Origin: an uncultured Bacilli bacterium
Lineage (GTDB): Bacteria > Bacillota_I > Bacilli_A > RF39 > UBA660
Assembly: GCA_910578745.1 (NCBI GenBank)
Contig: CAJTSN010000023.1
Location: 11,593 to 19,070 of the forward strand
Direction: 5' to 3'
Length of the DNA: 7,478 nt
This document shows, in pieces, positions 5,394-7,478 of this stretch; within the stretch, counting starts at the first letter, position 1, and the number at the start of each line of letters is the position of its first letter. The notes under the pieces are model-generated. The model ran no database searches and had not been told where the DNA came from. It saw nothing but the letters and a program-made list of their open reading frames with translations. Both the position numbers and the translations under genes were made by a program.

Positions 5394-6152
5394 AGCAAAG
5401 ACAGTTTGTAAAAAAGGGGCTCTATAAATAGAACAAGGATGTTTCTCTTTAATAGATTCTAAAATTCTTTTTTCAATGGAATGTAAGCTTTTCTTCTCAA
5501 CATATTTTTCTAATAACTTTTCCTTTCTTCGTATTTTATCCATACACATAGAAAAATAAGAGTCTATGTCCATCCATTCATATTTGTTTTGAAACATGAC
5601 TTGATTAAATCCAGTATGATATAGTCCTGGTTCGATCACAGCAATTTCTATTTTCGAATGTAGGTACTTTAATTCTTTTCTTAAGGTAAGCGCTAATGCA
5701 GAAATACTTGCTTTCGTTGCTGAATAACTCCCTAAAAAAGGAATCGGGTAAATGGCAGCTAAAGAAGACATGAAAATAATTTTTCCTTTATTCTTTTCTA
5801 TCATTTTTTCAAGCACAATTTGAACAAGTTCAAAATTAGAAAAAACGTTCACTTCAAAATTTTGACGAACCAGTTTCATATCCATCTCTGAGATACTTCC
5901 TCCATAGCCAACTGCACCATTACAAACCAATATATCAATATCCAAATAGAGCAATTTTTCTCTATCTTGTTTTTCTGTTACATCAATTTTCATACAATGA
6001 ATATTTTTATCTTTCTTATATTTCTCCTTGACAACTTCCAATTGTGTATCGGTATGAACCGTTACATAAATCTCATATTTTTTACGTTTTAATTTATCAA
6101 TCACTCCACTTATAATCCCACTTCTAGCTCCAGTAAACAAAATTGTTTTCAT
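5367..6152 (-). CDS. Short-chain dehydrogenase/reductase (SDR) family oxidoreductase
   Basis: The 261-residue protein has a classical SDR Rossmann fold: the nucleotide-binding turn TGARSGI (7-13), DVT (57-59) for the adenine region, CNGAVG (77-82) where NNAG is usual, and the catalytic set Ser129/130 (IIFMSSLAAI), Tyr143 and Lys147 (YSATK). The EPG motif (174-176) follows. Position 14, usually the last glycine of TGxxxGxG, is Ile, and the second Asn of NNAG is Gly. Both are deviations, though the active site is intact. The C-terminal 60 or so residues are Lys-rich and end in aromatic residues (YQIFFE), perhaps touching a membrane or lipid substrate. Substrate and NADH/NADPH choice cannot be told. 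ATG at 6152 follows AAAAGGGTG at good spacing. The gene stands alone between two terminators. No clear promoter is visible upstream, so it may rely on a weak one or on read-through from fhs. Confidence 0.88.
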   Translation of the reverse strand: MKTILFTGARSGIISGVIDKLKRKKYEIYVTVHTDTQLEVVKEKYKKDKNIHCMKIDVTEKQDREKLLYLDIDILVCNGAVGYGGSISEMDMKLVRQNFEVNVFSNFELVQIVLEKMIEKNKGKIIFMSSLAAIYPIPFLGSYSATKASISALALTLRKELKYLHSKIEIAVIEPGLYHTGFNQVMFQNKYEWMDIDSYFSMCMDKIRRKEKLLEKYVEKKSLHSIEKRILESIKEKHPCSIYRAPFLQTVFAKTYQIFFE

Positions 6153-6176
6153 CTAATCACCCTTTTTAGTATAAAC

Positions 6177-6219
6177 AAAAAAAGAACAATATTACCTGTA
6201 TACACAGATTATGTTCTTT
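6177..6219 (-). terminator. Intrinsic terminator after fhs
   Basis: On the minus strand AAAGAACA (6212-6219) and TGTTCTTT (6181-6188) form a perfect 8-bp stem. Inside it CTGT and ACAG form a second short stem, and the structure runs straight into seven Ts (6177-6183). It begins 11 nt after the fhs stop, so fhs ends its own transcription unit here. Confidence 0.82.
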
Positions 6220-6230
6220 ATAAAACTATT

Positions 6231-7478
6231 TTACTTTTTATAATCTTCCATTTTCATACTATAAAGTCTAGCATCTTTAGATAATCCCGGAAGTGTCAAG
6301 ATATTGCCTAAGTAAATGACAATAAATTCTGCACCATTACATAACTTTACATCACGTACAGTAACCGTGTAGTCCTTAGGGTAACCTAGCTTTTTTTCAT
6401 CATCGGAAATCGACATAGGAGTTTTTGCTATACAGATAGGATAAGGAAGATTCTTCCATTCTTCTATTTTTTTCTGTGATTCTTCTGTATACTCTATTTT
6501 ATTTGCCCCTAAATGGTGCAAAACGATTTCAATTTTAGTAGATAAAGAGTCTTCTAAAGAGTATAAATACTTCTTTTCCATTTTCTCATTCATACAGGCA
6601 ATTACTTTTTTTCCAAATTCGATAGCTCCTTTGCTTCCCTCTTTAAAACTTGTCGAAGTTGTAAAGGGAATGCCTTTTTGATTTACATACGTTTCTATAT
6701 AAGAAATATCTTCTTCTAAATCATCTTCAAATTGATTTAAAACAACTAAGAGATTTGAACATAACGTGTTCATATTTTTTATATGAAACTCTAAATTACA
6801 AATTCCCTTTTTTAAATCGCCATCCCCATTATATTTTAAAGCACGAATCGTTACATTTAGAAGCGCCAAATCTAAAGGGATTCCCTGTCTTGTTAGTAGA
6901 TCCACAAATTTAAAGCCTCCTAAATCTGAGCCAAAGCCAGCTTCTGTAATTACATAATCCGCCTTAGAAAGCGCAAGTTCAAGCGATACATAAGAACTAC
7001 ACCCATGCGCTACATTAGCAAATGGTCCACCATGAACAAGCGCTAAATTTCCCTCGTGTGTTAAAACGGCATTCGGTAAAAGAGCGTCTTTTAATAAAAT
7101 ACAAATGGCATCTGTACAATGTAAGTCTTTCACATAAAGATTTTCACCCTTTTTATTCTTAGCAATATAAATATTTTCAATTCGTCTATATAAGTCTTTT
7201 TCATCTTTACTTAAACATAAAATTGCCATCAATTCAGAGGCAGCTGTAATCACAAAGTGCTCTTTTCGCTTTACATCTTTTTTTATTTGAATTTCAACTT
7301 CACGTAGTGAACGATCGTTTAAATCAATACACCTTTCAAATACAATCGAATTTATATCAATTTCTAAATCATTTCCCTGAAATAGATGGTTATCAATGGC
7401 AGCACTAATTAAATTATTCGCACAAGTAATTGCATGTAAATCACCTGTAAAGTGGAGATTAATCGCATTTTCTGGTTC
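6231..7478 (-). CDS. fhs: Formate-tetrahydrofolate ligase, 5' end beyond the window
   Basis: The enzyme makes 10-formyl-tetrahydrofolate from formate, ATP and tetrahydrofolate, feeding one-carbon units to purine synthesis and initiator-tRNA formylation. The frame is open to the right edge, so the first 140 or so residues, including the P-loop, are missing. An internal GTG near 7253 is not the start. The 415 visible residues (family about 555) show INLHFTGDLHAITCANNLIS near the start, RCIDLNDRSLR, FVITAASELMAILCL, HGGPFANVAHGCSS (about 149-162), ADYVITEAGFGSDLGGFKF, TIRALKYNGD, and near the end ISDDEKKLGYP, VRDVKLCNGAEFIV and LTLPGL. Several spots differ from common Fhs: NQF where NRF is usual, a changed segment (FKEGSKGA) where a glycine-rich WAKGG-like stretch is expected, and a short C-terminus (KMEDYKK). 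It is a divergent but apparently intact family member. The terminator follows closely. Confidence 0.95.
   Translation of the reverse strand, partial: EPENAINLHFTGDLHAITCANNLISAAIDNHLFQGNDLEIDINSIVFERCIDLNDRSLREVEIQIKKDVKRKEHFVITAASELMAILCLSKDEKDLYRRIENIYIAKNKKGENLYVKDLHCTDAICILLKDALLPNAVLTHEGNLALVHGGPFANVAHGCSSYVSLELALSKADYVITEAGFGSDLGGFKFVDLLTRQGIPLDLALLNVTIRALKYNGDGDLKKGICNLEFHIKNMNTLCSNLLVVLNQFEDDLEEDISYIETYVNQKGIPFTTSTSFKEGSKGAIEFGKKVIACMNEKMEKKYLYSLEDSLSTKIEIVLHHLGANKIEYTEESQKKIEEWKNLPYPICIAKTPMSISDDEKKLGYPKDYTVTVRDVKLCNGAEFIVIYLGNILTLPGLSKDARLYSMKMEDYKK

Noticed and set aside
5186..5395. Plus-strand frame of 69 codons, Phe/Leu/Tyr-rich
   Set aside because: It is antisense to the broken 70-codon gene, the promoter and a terminator. 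No ribosome site precedes it, and its content mirrors the opposite strand.
6168..6173. TATACT just before the SDR gene as a -10 element
   Set aside because: A transcript starting from it would begin at or inside the ribosome site, and no -35 lies at the right distance.

Overview
This is an AT-rich window (by eye about 30% GC) from a low-GC Bacillota-type bacterium. Every gene I can support lies on the minus strand. Shine-Dalgarno sites are strong, TTG is used as a start (proB), TAA, TAG and TGA all act as stops, and tryptophan is read from TGG. This fits genetic code 11 in a Bacillota member (Erysipelotrichia, gut Bacilli or Clostridia-like) rather than a TGA=Trp mollicute. The taxon is an inference from composition and protein style, not an identification.

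Layout in the direction of transcription (right to left). (1) A formate-tetrahydrofolate ligase gene (fhs) enters from the right edge without its 5' end and stops at a clear intrinsic terminator. (2) A single SDR oxidoreductase gene follows; its own terminator folds over its last codons and stop. (3) A near-consensus sigma-A promoter (TTGATA-17-TATAAT) drives a compact unit. This holds a 70-codon gene interrupted by a one-base frame break at a 7-T run, a stand-alone ABC/AAA-type ATPase, and an unknown 79-residue protein overlapping the ATPase by 8 nt. The unit closes with another terminator that contains the last stop codon. (4) A tightly packed trio comes next: a two-helix membrane protein, a uracil-DNA-glycosylase-superfamily protein, and a decayed gene starting 1 nt after the glycosylase stop. 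(5) A short degraded or leader-like stretch leads into a divergent, short glutamate 5-kinase (proB, TTG start), an unrecognised 142-residue protein, and the tRNA t6A-modification gene tsaC/ywlC at the left edge.

Housekeeping genes (fhs in one-carbon metabolism, proB in proline synthesis, tsaC in tRNA modification) flank an accessory-looking middle (about 2.2-5.3 kb) with small unknown proteins and gene decay. The most interesting part is the promoter-to-terminator unit at 4095-5347: a small protein whose full length needs a -1 frame change on a homopolymer, a solitary ATPase with complete ATP-binding motifs, and a translationally coupled partner of unknown function. I see no CRISPR array, tRNA, rRNA, insertion sequence or phage gene. 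No gene on the plus strand is convincing.
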